Below, piece after piece: positions 6,842 to 14,789 of a stretch of 40,572 nt of DNA. Every line of letters begins with the position of its first letter. Position 1 is the stretch's first letter. The DNA is taken from positions 1 to 40,572 of the forward strand of contig DOPM01000020.1 in assembly GCA_003513495.1 (NCBI GenBank). The letters run 5' to 3'. Both the position numbers and the translations under genes were made by a program. This DNA comes from Desulfosporosinus sp. (GTDB taxonomy: Bacteria; Bacillota; Desulfitobacteriia; Desulfitobacteriales; Desulfitobacteriaceae). A model generated the notes under the pieces. That model searched no databases, was not told the DNA's origin, and worked only from the letters and a program-made list of their open reading frames with translations.

Positions 6842-7037
6842 TAAACCTATCTCCTTTACAGGGGCCAATAACGTTGTTCACTGACGACGCTCATTTTTAC
6901 TGCAGATTGATAAATTTCCTCGTATATGGTTATAATATATTCCCTCTCTTCTCTTTATTTCCTGCAAAATAACTTAAAAATTCGGTACAAAACATAAAGC
7001 TCATATCTGTTCTTTGGGTTAAAACCTTTTGCAGTAA

Positions 7038-7082
7038 TAAAATAAGGACACCTTTTACCGTCAGTTAACATAAAAGGCGTCC
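7038..7082 (-). terminator. terminator of the MASE3 hybrid kinase gene
   Basis: The 12-base arms GGACACCTTTTA (7046-7057) and TAAAAGGCGTCC (7071-7082) pair with one wobble across a 13-base loop. On the minus strand TTATTTTATT follows. It lies 19 bases beyond the stop codon and separates this gene from the receiver gene. Confidence 0.75.
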
Positions 7083-7100
7083 ATTTTTAGGGCTATTACT

Positions 7101-9797
7101 CTATTCTTGGCGAGCAGTGAATTCGGAAAGCTTTCTTTGAAGGACTTCTATATTAACTGGTTTCGAAATATAATCGTCGCACCCTGCCCGAAAAAATTCT
7201 TGGATGTCTTCTTTAAACGCACTGGCAGTTTGCATGATCACGTGAGTATCTTTTAGAGCTGAATCTGCACGGATATGTTTGAGTGTCGTAATACCATCCA
7301 TTACCGGCATTTGAGAATCTAATAAGACCACGCTAAATCGTTCCGCTTGTAGCATTTTCAACGCTATTTCACCGTTTTCAGCATTTTTATACATAAGATT
7401 CAGCCGGCTTAGAATATTGCCAATCAATATCCGGTTCTCTAGGTTATCGTCAACCACTAAGACCATCAATTTACTTTCCGCATACTTCTGTTTTTCTATT
7501 TGAAGAGATTCCGAAGGGAAGTATTTTTTGGGAATCAAGGCTAACATTTCCTTTATTGAGGAGAAATCCTTTTTGACCTTCCCCAAATGAGGTGGTTTTT
7601 TTCTTAGTTCTACTTCCATTTCGGTAATTTTTAGATAAATCTCACTCATTCGTAAGGTACCTGTACTTCCTTTAAGAGAATGAGTCAGCTGCAGGATATC
7701 TACCATTGCCTGATCAACTAGAGCATTCTCTAAGGTCTCTACTCTAACTACAATATCCTTCAAGCAGTCCAATAGGATCTGATTCGTTCCCATTTCGGAT
7801 TCTGCTTTTTTCAGCCACCGTTCAATCATGGCTGCTCCGACAGCCTCTCGATCTTGGATAATTCGTTGTATAAACTCGTAATAATCGGCTTCCTGTGATT
7901 CCTTTACGTATTTTAGGGCATTCGAATCCGACTGGAAGCTGATCACATCCTCGCTGCATTCCTTCAGGTGAATAACTGGAAGAAACGCAGTCCGAAAATC
8001 CTGTCTTAGATCCTGAGCTAAAACCTCCATCTTGCTGCTTCCAGTCGTCTCATAAAGCAGGATTAAGTCAACACTTCCTTTGAGAATTCGATCCATAATT
8101 TTAGCATCATAAGGCAGCACTTTTATACTAACCCCATCAAACGAACTTATCTTAACGATTCCCATGATCTCTTCCATATTGATAGATTCATTCCTGTCAA
8201 CCACCAAAAACACAACCCAATCACGGTAATTCGGCTGGGAATCAGACAAGGCCGGCTCTAACCGATCAAATAAGTGTACTTCCCCCGGTTGGACTGGCAA
8301 GGATACGAGGAATTCAGAGCCGCTTACAGAACTTCCAACCCTAATAGTCCCCCCCATCAAGTTTAACAGATTCTGAGTGATGGAAAGTCCTAGACCAGTT
8401 CCACCATATTTTCTCGCATGGGAAGTATCTACCTGCTCAAAAGCTGAGAAAATGGCTGCCCTTTTCTCCTCGGGGATCCCTATACCAGTATCCCTTACAA
8501 TGATCTCAAGCTGTCCGTTCAGGTAGGATACCCGAATGCTTACTCCACCAAACTCGGTAAATTTAAAAGCATTCCCAGTAAGATTGACTAGTACCTGCAT
8601 GATCCGATATTCATCCCCAATAATGATTTCCGGAACTGACGGATGAGTTTGCACCTCCCAGGATAGGTTACGCTCTTGGGCCTCAAGGATAAACATTCTC
8701 TTTAGGTCTTCTAGCATTTTGCGTATAGAAAAACTGCTTTGTTCGATTTCTATCTTGCCTGCCTCGATCTTGGAAAACTCCAGGATATTATTGACTAAGC
8801 TCAGTAGATGGCTGCCAGCATTTGTTATAATCTCGAGCTTCTCCAGCTTTTTCTTATCCTTCTCTTCTTCAAGCAAGAGGTTAGCAAATCCAAGAATAGA
8901 ATTAAGAGGTGTACGAATTTCATGGGACATGTTTGCCAAAAAACTACTTTTCATATTATTGGCCGCTTCCGCCACATTTTTAGCCTCTTTAAGTTCTATT
9001 TCATTAAGGCTCAGTTCACGAAAGATAAGGTTATAGGGTTCTTCAATTCCTGTCTTCACAATGGCCCGGTACATGAGGTAGAAGGATAAGATCTTAAAAA
9101 AATGTCCAACCATATTTAGAATACCATAGTTATCTGTATACAGTGTAAAAGACAACTCCTGAAGGATCGTAAAGATCATTGACGCAATCAACAGTGTATA
9201 GATTTTTTCTTCAAAATCCCTTCTGTTTTTCCAGAGGAATAATATTCCAGCCACTAAAATGAAGCAGATGATGTATTCACTGATGATCTTAAAGGCTGTT
9301 TGCCCCTGGTTTTCAATAAAACAAACCGGGAAGGTATGCCAGACAAAGATTGAGACCACTAGAAACATTGTTATCAGGGTATATATTGACACTATCCCTA
9401 GAGTTCCCACCCTGCGGATGATGTGATTGACCCGTTCGGGCCAGGCAAAGGCAATTAGGAGGCTTAAGCTTTCCATATATCGAGCGGAAATCCACAGCTG
9501 ATTTGCATGAAAGTCGTAGTCTACAAAAATAGACATTCCCTGATAGGAAAGGACATGCAATAGATCGATAATCCCAATAAAAAGGTAGGCAATGCTAATA
9601 AAGACCAAAGCTTTGTTCTGCATATACTTCTTGGAATTCCACATAATCAGGAAAAGGGTAACAGCGATAACAATACTAAATAATTCCGCTAATGAATGAA
9701 AAAGCAGGTAATTAACCCTTTCTGCAATAACAAGTCCAGCGACAATAGTGACACCGCCGACAATATAATTCACCGGATTTTCCCTTATGTTCTCCAT
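7101..9797 (-). CDS. MASE3 hybrid sensor histidine kinase with HPt and receiver domains
   Basis: About 898 residues from the ATG at 9797. Numbering here follows a longer frame that starts at 9944. A hydrophobic MASE3-type region with seven or eight membrane spans (about 57-295) includes LLFHSLAELFSI and ANQLWISARYMES. The H box has H341 (NMSHEIRTPLNSI). The ATPase domain has DTGIGIPEE and GGTGLGLSI. A degenerate receiver-like stretch (about 580-690) has tyrosine where the aspartate should be (DLILLYETTG). An HPt domain has its histidine in THSLKGSTG. The C-terminal receiver has VVDDN, LLDSQMP and YISKPV. The ATG at 9797 has AAGGA 8 bases upstream; the one at 9944 has none, although AGGAGG occurs between them at 9901-9906. 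Confidence 0.85.
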   Translation of the reverse strand: MENIRENPVNYIVGGVTIVAGLVIAERVNYLLFHSLAELFSIVIAVTLFLIMWNSKKYMQNKALVFISIAYLFIGIIDLLHVLSYQGMSIFVDYDFHANQLWISARYMESLSLLIAFAWPERVNHIIRRVGTLGIVSIYTLITMFLVVSIFVWHTFPVCFIENQGQTAFKIISEYIICFILVAGILFLWKNRRDFEEKIYTLLIASMIFTILQELSFTLYTDNYGILNMVGHFFKILSFYLMYRAIVKTGIEEPYNLIFRELSLNEIELKEAKNVAEAANNMKSSFLANMSHEIRTPLNSILGFANLLLEEEKDKKKLEKLEIITNAGSHLLSLVNNILEFSKIEAGKIEIEQSSFSIRKMLEDLKRMFILEAQERNLSWEVQTHPSVPEIIIGDEYRIMQVLVNLTGNAFKFTEFGGVSIRVSYLNGQLEIIVRDTGIGIPEEKRAAIFSAFEQVDTSHARKYGGTGLGLSITQNLLNLMGGTIRVGSSVSGSEFLVSLPVQPGEVHLFDRLEPALSDSQPNYRDWVVFLVVDRNESINMEEIMGIVKISSFDGVSIKVLPYDAKIMDRILKGSVDLILLYETTGSSKMEVLAQDLRQDFRTAFLPVIHLKECSEDVISFQSDSNALKYVKESQEADYYEFIQRIIQDREAVGAAMIERWLKKAESEMGTNQILLDCLKDIVVRVETLENALVDQAMVDILQLTHSLKGSTGTLRMSEIYLKITEMEVELRKKPPHLGKVKKDFSSIKEMLALIPKKYFPSESLQIEKQKYAESKLMVLVVDDNLENRILIGNILSRLNLMYKNAENGEIALKMLQAERFSVVLLDSQMPVMDGITTLKHIRADSALKDTHVIMQTASAFKEDIQEFFRAGCDDYISKPVNIEVLQRKLSEFTARQE

Positions 9798-9993
9798 AAA
9801 ACACTTCCTTAAGGCTGGATTTAGTACCGATGAATCATGGAACTTAGGTGGTGATAACCATTTGCTTACAAAGTTCTTAATTTGATAGTAATATATAATA
9901 ATCCTCCTTTCTGTATTATTATTTTGTATTTGTACATTTTGCATTTTATTGGCAATCCATTAACAAACTTTCCACCGTATAAAGAATATCGAA

Positions 9994-10028
9994 CAAAAAC
10001 GAGGCCAGAACGCTATTGCTTCCAGCCC
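9994..10028 (-). terminator. terminator of the small membrane protein gene
   Basis: On the minus strand the arms GGCTGGAA and TTCTGGCC (10028-10003, two wobble pairs) enclose GCAATAGCG, followed by TCGTTTTTG. It lies about 55 bases beyond the stop codon of the 69-residue membrane protein. Confidence 0.55.
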
Positions 10029-10082
10029 TTAGTTAATTCTCTATATAAGTAGTAAATAGGATCATTACCGGTGTATCCAGAA

Positions 10083-10292
10083 TTAATTCGGCGATTTAGG
10101 CAGTAAACTGATGCCTAAGAGCAGTAACGTTGAAAGCGCTATAAAAATTATTAACTCCTTTAGCTCATGACCGAGATATTTCACTTTGTCTACCAGTTCC
10201 ATTCTTTCGACACTGTTAATACGAAACATGAAATTGTGCAGGTGAGTACCTTCGACAGTTGCAGTTTGAGGTGGTTTAATTCTTCCTTGCAT
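10083..10292 (-). CDS. small single-span membrane protein, unknown
   Basis: 69-residue protein with a polar N-terminal half and one C-terminal hydrophobic span (LIIFIALSTLLLLGISLLP), probably anchored with a very short tail (KSPN). I do not recognise a family. The ATG at 10292 has AAGGGG with 9 bases of spacing; an ATG at 10313 has no ribosome site. It sits between a PAS kinase gene and the MASE3 hybrid kinase gene on the same strand, with terminator-like hairpins on both sides, so it appears to be its own transcript. A role in kinase signalling is possible only by position. Confidence 0.5.
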   Translation of the reverse strand: MQGRIKPPQTATVEGTHLHNFMFRINSVERMELVDKVKYLGHELKELIIFIALSTLLLLGISLLPKSPN

Positions 10293-10376
10293 CAGTTTCT
10301 TCCCCTTTAACATCTAATTGAGATAGCAAATAAGTCACTAACAAGCTTCACTCACTCTCTAATAAGAATGATACCA

Positions 10377-10407
10377 AAAGAAAATGCCATTATTATGACA
10401 TTTTTCT
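10377..10407 (-). terminator. terminator-like hairpin after the PAS kinase gene (copy 2)
   Basis: This is the same hairpin as at 4890-4917. The 27 bases from 10381 to 10407 are identical in both copies, and the flanks differ. It lies about 70 bases after the stop codon of the PAS kinase gene. Confidence 0.5.
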
Positions 10408-10474
10408 GGTATTTCTCCGTATTTTACTAGATTTATACCTTTGGCTCATGGATTGTTAATTATGTCACCTGCGA

Positions 10475-11728
10475 TTATATATCAAATTTAATTTGAACTA
10501 TTGTTCCTAAGTGACTACTTTCAACCTTGAGCGTAGCATTATGCCGCATTACGATACTTTTGCAAATAACGAAGCTAAGACCAATACCTGAATCCTTAGT
10601 TGTTAAAAATGGGGTTCCCAGTTGGTTTAAAATTTCAGGTTCTATTCCTGAACCGTTATCATGAATTGATAATGAAAGTGTCTTTTCTTCCTTATGAGTT
10701 ATTATCGAAGCTTTGCCACCTTTGACCATGGAGTCGAGGGCATTATCCACTAAAATACGGATCAAATAATTGATTTCATCCTCGTCTAAAAGTAGGTCTG
10801 GAATCTCTTCAAGTTGAATTTCTATTGTTTTACCTTGAGACTTAGCAATATCCTCTAAAGAAGGAATCATCGCTAGTATTATTTGATTTAGGTTCTTTAT
10901 CTCTAAGTTCAAGCTTCGATTACTTGCAAGTAATAACAGCTCACTAATAATCCTATCGACATGATTAAGTTCCAGAAGCATTATTTCGGAATTTTTGGCA
11001 AACCTATCTTGGCTGAGTATCCCACTGGCAACAAGTTGGATAAACCCATGCACACTCGTGATACCGTTTCGAACTTCATGAGCAAGCCCAGACGCGACCT
11101 TTCCAATGACCTTAATAGCTTCAGAGTTTACGAACTCCCTTTCTAAGTGCTTACGTTGTGTAATATCTTGAATGATACTAACCAACAAAGTTTCTATCCT
11201 GAAAGAGTTTACTTCGACTGGAAAGCACTCACCATTATTCCTTACATGGTTGGTCTCGTAGGTTATTCCTAAACTATAAGCTTCTTGCAATTGCTTGTTG
11301 ACTAAATCCTTAGATTCCATAGGGCTAAGATCATAAATTTTCATCCCACACAGTTTTTTCTGTGTATAACCATAAGTCTCTAATGCGGCTGTATTGGCAC
11401 CAAGAATCTGCCCCTCTAGATCAGTGAAAAGGCAACTATGATGAGAATCCTTAAATACCCGCTGACATTTCGCGAGCCGTGTCCGTTTTTTTGCTTCCTC
11501 AAGAATAACTATTCCTTGACCATAAGCATAGGCATTAACTTTACCACAAGTCCCATGGTTCTCTCTGCAAAGATTGGAATCATAGGGAATATTTCTATAC
11601 ACATTTGGAAAGTTAATTAAAGCTAATTTGGGCTTTGGAAGGAACTTAGGCTTATGTATAAGTTTTTGCTGGCATACGTAAAACCTCGAAATACTCTCAA
11701 TACATTTTTTCCCTCGTTCACTTGCCAT
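10475..11728 (-). CDS. PAS-domain sensor histidine kinase (sporulation-kinase-like)
   Basis: 417 residues with no membrane span. The N-terminal part (1-88) is basic and holds cysteines C9, C19, C54, C61 and C88. A PAS domain follows (about 90-190, with CLFTDLEGQILGAN and ending in the ITQRKHLE linker). The phospho-acceptor is H217 in GLAHEVRNGITSVHGFIQL, the HxxRN form typical of Bacillus KinA/KinB-like and NtrB-like kinases, but with G where P is usual. The ATPase domain has DNALDSM, DNGSGI and DSGIGLSF. The ATG has AAGGA 8 bases upstream. The cysteine pairs could bind a metal or sense redox state; this is speculation. It could feed Spo0A, but no evidence here shows its partner. Confidence 0.85.
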   Translation of the reverse strand: MASERGKKCIESISRFYVCQQKLIHKPKFLPKPKLALINFPNVYRNIPYDSNLCRENHGTCGKVNAYAYGQGIVILEEAKKRTRLAKCQRVFKDSHHSCLFTDLEGQILGANTAALETYGYTQKKLCGMKIYDLSPMESKDLVNKQLQEAYSLGITYETNHVRNNGECFPVEVNSFRIETLLVSIIQDITQRKHLEREFVNSEAIKVIGKVASGLAHEVRNGITSVHGFIQLVASGILSQDRFAKNSEIMLLELNHVDRIISELLLLASNRSLNLEIKNLNQIILAMIPSLEDIAKSQGKTIEIQLEEIPDLLLDEDEINYLIRILVDNALDSMVKGGKASIITHKEEKTLSLSIHDNGSGIEPEILNQLGTPFLTTKDSGIGLSFVICKSIVMRHNATLKVESSHLGTIVQIKFDI

Positions 11729-12136
11729 AAACTCATTCCTTTCTTCTAGTCTTGTTGCTTACACCTCAAAGAAAAGCTCTAATTCTTGCTTTTAGTAAAT
11801 TTTATTTAATATTAATTATATTTTATTAATTCCTTCTACATAATAATTAGTTTTCCTCCTTTTACCAAGCAAAATTATCCACGATATTTCGCCTTTAAAT
11901 CATAAATAACGTGTAATTTGTTTAAACGTCGACTTTAATTGATTAATAATGTCTAAGAGTTGTAGGTATAAAATAAAATAACCGTCCATCGACGGTGTAA
12001 AAAGCCAAAAGCTTGGGATGACGGCAGGCACCGGTGCCTCGGTGCCTACCAACTTATCATAATTAAGTTTGAGTGAGACCCCTGCACACCTGCACAGTCG
12101 AATTAAAATCATGCACGAGCCTCCAAAGTTATACGG
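11729..12136. other. intergenic region without a supported gene
   Basis: About 400 bases, AT-rich on the left. It holds the terminator at 11966-11996 and, at 12022-12049, a GC-rich stretch with overlapping GGCACC/GGTGCC repeats. The 10-mer ACCGGTGCCT (12030-12039) recurs at 12806-12815 on the other side of the next gene. No promoter for the PAS kinase was identified with confidence. Confidence 0.4.
11966..11996 (-). terminator. terminator of the His-rich beta protein gene
   Basis: On the minus strand ACCGTC-GATG-GACGGT forms a perfect 6-bp stem with a 4-base loop (11996-11981), followed by TTATTTTATTTTAT. It lies about 140 bases after the stop codon at 12137. Confidence 0.7.
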
Positions 12137-12694
12137 TTAGACAGGCGGAAAAACGATTGCTGTAAGTGCACGACTTTCTACAATAGAGGTTTCATTTAAC
12201 CCCGCAATCTGGGTAACATCAACAAAATAACTATAAGTTCCTGGCGGTCCTGGAACATCGACCCAAGTGAAGTTTGGATGCCATGAATATTCAATCTGTT
12301 GATTTGGGGCAGGTCTAATATATATTCCTTGTACCCGTTCATCCGTTAGAATAGTAGCCGAACGACGCAAATCCATTCGTAGATCGAATGAGTAAGTGGA
12401 TACATTCGGTGAAACGACTTGGATAATGGTTTCGATCATAGCATCGAGCTTTACCCGTTGATTTTGCTCAGTTGTTATTACCTCTAGGGTTAAAACAGGT
12501 ACCGTAAGGCCATTACTTGGTATAATAACCCGATTGTTTTCTTGAGTCGAAAAGAGGGTTAAAACTTGTGCAGGGGGCCCTGAATTACCTTGACCACTTT
12601 CCACTTTCACTTCTACCTTTTGGTTAACATTTTGGTTACAACAACTCTCTTTACTACGATGTTTATCATGGTGATCGTTGTGTTTTTTACCCAT
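12137..12694 (-). CDS. beta-rich protein with His-rich N-terminus, possible spore-surface protein
   Basis: 185 residues. The first 20 are strongly charged and His-rich with a CC pair (KKHNDHHDKH, then ESCC). The next 30 are Q/N/V/E-rich and low in complexity. The remainder (about 42-185) is hydrophobic-alternating and looks like an all-beta sandwich (VLTLEVITT, YSYFVDVTQIAG, ALTAIVFPP). No signal peptide or membrane span is visible. I do not recognise a named family. The composition recalls coat or exosporium proteins of spore formers, and a metal-binding N-terminus is possible; both are inference. The ATG start has GGGGAG 7 bases upstream. It is transcribed alone. Confidence 0.55.
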   Translation of the reverse strand: MGKKHNDHHDKHRSKESCCNQNVNQKVEVKVESGQGNSGPPAQVLTLFSTQENNRVIIPSNGLTVPVLTLEVITTEQNQRVKLDAMIETIIQVVSPNVSTYSFDLRMDLRRSATILTDERVQGIYIRPAPNQQIEYSWHPNFTWVDVPGPPGTYSYFVDVTQIAGLNETSIVESRALTAIVFPPV

Positions 12695-13002
12695 AAACCC
12701 ACTCCCCTTTAATAATATGAATACTTATTTCAATATTAAACTATTCATCCAATCCTAGAAGTGTGCGGACAACCTGAAGTCGATGCTTACTTCCGATCGG
12801 GGAGTACCGGTGCCTGATAGAGAAAGCTTCACTGAAGCGCATGATGGAAGGAGCAAGAAGAAAGCTTCCGGATTAGATCAGATTAAAAAAAGGAGTATGG
12901 CATGAAGCTTGATAAAAATCTCGATAGAATGCTTGATAGCATGAAACGTCAGGCATATAGCCACAACCAGTGAAGAGAGTATACATACCAAAGTCGGTTC
13001 TA
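12695..13002. other. intergenic region with degraded-looking coding remnants
   Basis: The plus strand from about 12757 to 12914 reads as a charged open frame of about 50 codons (SDRGVPVPDRESFTEAHDG in part) without a clear start, ending inside the small ORF at 12902. Codon use looks coding-like, but I cannot name a parent gene. No inverted-repeat ends or target duplication were found. Confidence 0.35.
12902..12973 (+). CDS. candidate 23-residue peptide
   Basis: An ATG with AGGAG 6 bases upstream opens a 23-codon frame (MKLDKNLDRMLDSMKRQAYS, then HNQ) ending in TGA. The peptide is amphipathic and charged, with Met, Leu and Asp in a helical pattern. The good ribosome site is the main support. 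It could be a real small protein or the start of a decayed gene. No homology is known to me. Confidence 0.35.
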   Translation: MKLDKNLDRMLDSMKRQAYSHNQ

Positions 13003-14575
13003 CTAAAATGAGACCGCTGGCAACCGTTTATCTAAAGCTCGAAACTGAATTGCCTCAGCTAGATGCCCCGGAAGAATATCTGAGGAACCTTCTAGGTCAG
13101 CGATGGTACGAGCCACCCTTAAAATCCGATCGTGAGCGCGGGCACTAAGATGCTGGCTGTCAAAAATCTTTTCTAAGAGAGACTCTCCACTCGGAGTCAA
13201 TTTGCCAAATTCTTTGGTTTCCTTTGCTGTCATCTCTGCATTGGTTTTGGCCGACCCTAGACGCGCCCATTGTCTCTGACGGGCTGCCATGACTCGCTTT
13301 CTAACGACACTAGACGGCTCATTATCCGGTTTATTCTTTAACTCAGAGTAAATTCAGCCTTGGCACTTCCACATGCATGTCAAAGCGGTCCAAGAGCGGC
13401 CCCGAGATTCTTCCCCGATAGTTTTGGATTTGCATAGGGGTACAGTGACATACTCTTCCTTGATCCCCATAATAACCGCAAGGGCAAGGGTTCATACTGG
13501 CAATAACACTGACATGTGCAGGATAGGTAATACTCCCTGCTTGCCTAGTGATCGTTAATTCTCGATCTTCCAAAGGTTGCCGTAGACATTCTAAGACTTC
13601 ACGGGAAAACTCTGGGAGCTCATCTAAAAACAGTACCCCATGATTAGCAAAGCTTAATTCTCCAGGGCGCAGATTCCTACCTCCTCCGATTATTCCAGCC
13701 TTTGTAACCGTATGATGAGGACTTCTAAACGGACGATGTTGAACTAAAGAACCATTACAATTCAGCAAACCGCAAACACTATAGAGCTGAGTGACCTCAA
13801 TGCTTTCCTTCTCGCTTAGTTGAGGAAGAATCCCTGAATAGGCTTTCGCCAAGAGGGTTTTACCAGATCCCGGCGGTCCGACCAAGACTACATTATGCCC
13901 GCCCGAGGCGGCTATTTCTAAAGCTCTTTTCACATGTTGTTGTCCGTGAACATCTGCCCAGTCCACATTGACTTCTTTATATAACTCTGGCTGCGTAGTT
14001 CTAGATAGTATAAGATCCTCAAAGCTTTCCATTTCTATCCCTTTGACAACTTGTGCCAAAGCAGCCGAACTATGCGTTTCTAACTTAGTCACCAAACGAG
14101 CTTCTGCCAGATTATCTGAAGGAACAATCAAGCAATACGGTTCACCAATGCACCCTCCCTCATCTAAAACAGATTCGTCGTTTACTTTATCTAGAGCTAT
14201 GGCCATAGTAAGCACGCCCGGTACCGGTCGGAGACTTCCCTCTAAAGAAAGCTCACCGGAAAAAACATACTTGCCCAGCGATGAAGAGATACATTGATCT
14301 GTGGCTGCTAATATCCCAATCGCAATTGGTAGATCAAGGCCAGAGCCTTCTTTGCGCAAATCTGCGGGAGCCAAGTTCACAGTGACCCGTTGTAGAGGGA
14401 ATTGATAACCCGAGTTTCGTATTGCTGAACGAACTCGATCTCGCGCCTCCCTAACAGCCGTGTTAGGAAGGCCTACTATTTCAAAGCTAGGCAGACCATT
14501 TGCAACATCAACTTCCACTCGAATTAAATGAGCTTGTAAGCCCAGGACAGTCATTCCATGTACTGCTGCATACAA
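13003..14575 (-). pseudogene. comM: comM/yifB Mg-chelatase-like AAA+ ATPase, interrupted by a frameshift
   Basis: Two frames together give one ComM/YifB-type protein of about 520 residues. This is a AAA+ helicase-like protein linked in other bacteria to branch migration during transformation. The first part (13343 up) has the N-terminal Lon-like fold, Walker A GPPGSGKT, Walker B VLFLDELPEF and the cysteine motif NPCPCGYYGD. It ends RFDMHVEVPRLNLL-stop. The second part (13003-13290) supplies the C-terminal LSARAHDRILRVARTIADLEG. Removing one T from AATTTAC near 13350-13353 restores PRLNYSEL and joins the frames. It may be a real mutation or a sequencing error. The TTG at 14575 with GAGG 8 bases upstream is preferred over a GTG at 14584, which lies within the ribosome site. 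Confidence 0.85.
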
Positions 14576-14689
14576 TCCTATCACCTCTTTATAGATAAAT
14601 GTTCGCGTAAATTTTCTAAATCCCTCCCATATTTATCTATAATTGGCTATATCATAATACTTTTTCATTACTTGTCTCTTAAATAGTTG

Positions 14690-14739
14690 CAGAAAAGACA
14701 AAGACGTGGATATTGACACACCAGTGTCGATATCCACGT
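14690..14739 (-). terminator. terminator of the PhoR-like kinase gene
   Basis: A 16-bp stem with one wobble and an ACCA/TGGT loop (14704-14719 with 14724-14739). On the minus strand CTTTGTCTTTTCT follows. It lies about 50 bases after the kinase stop codon. Confidence 0.7.
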
Positions 14740-14789
14740 TCCCCTATCATTTCTTTATCTTTCGCTGAATAGGTTCACTACGATAATCT

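Noticed and set aside
11900..12112. 70-residue open frame on the minus strand after the His-rich gene
   Set aside because: It has no ribosome site, its frame runs through the terminator hairpin at 11981-11996, and the sequence shows no protein-like pattern.
12695..13002. Insertion sequence or group II intron remnant
   Set aside because: I could not find terminal inverted repeats, a target duplication, or reverse transcriptase or transposase motifs.
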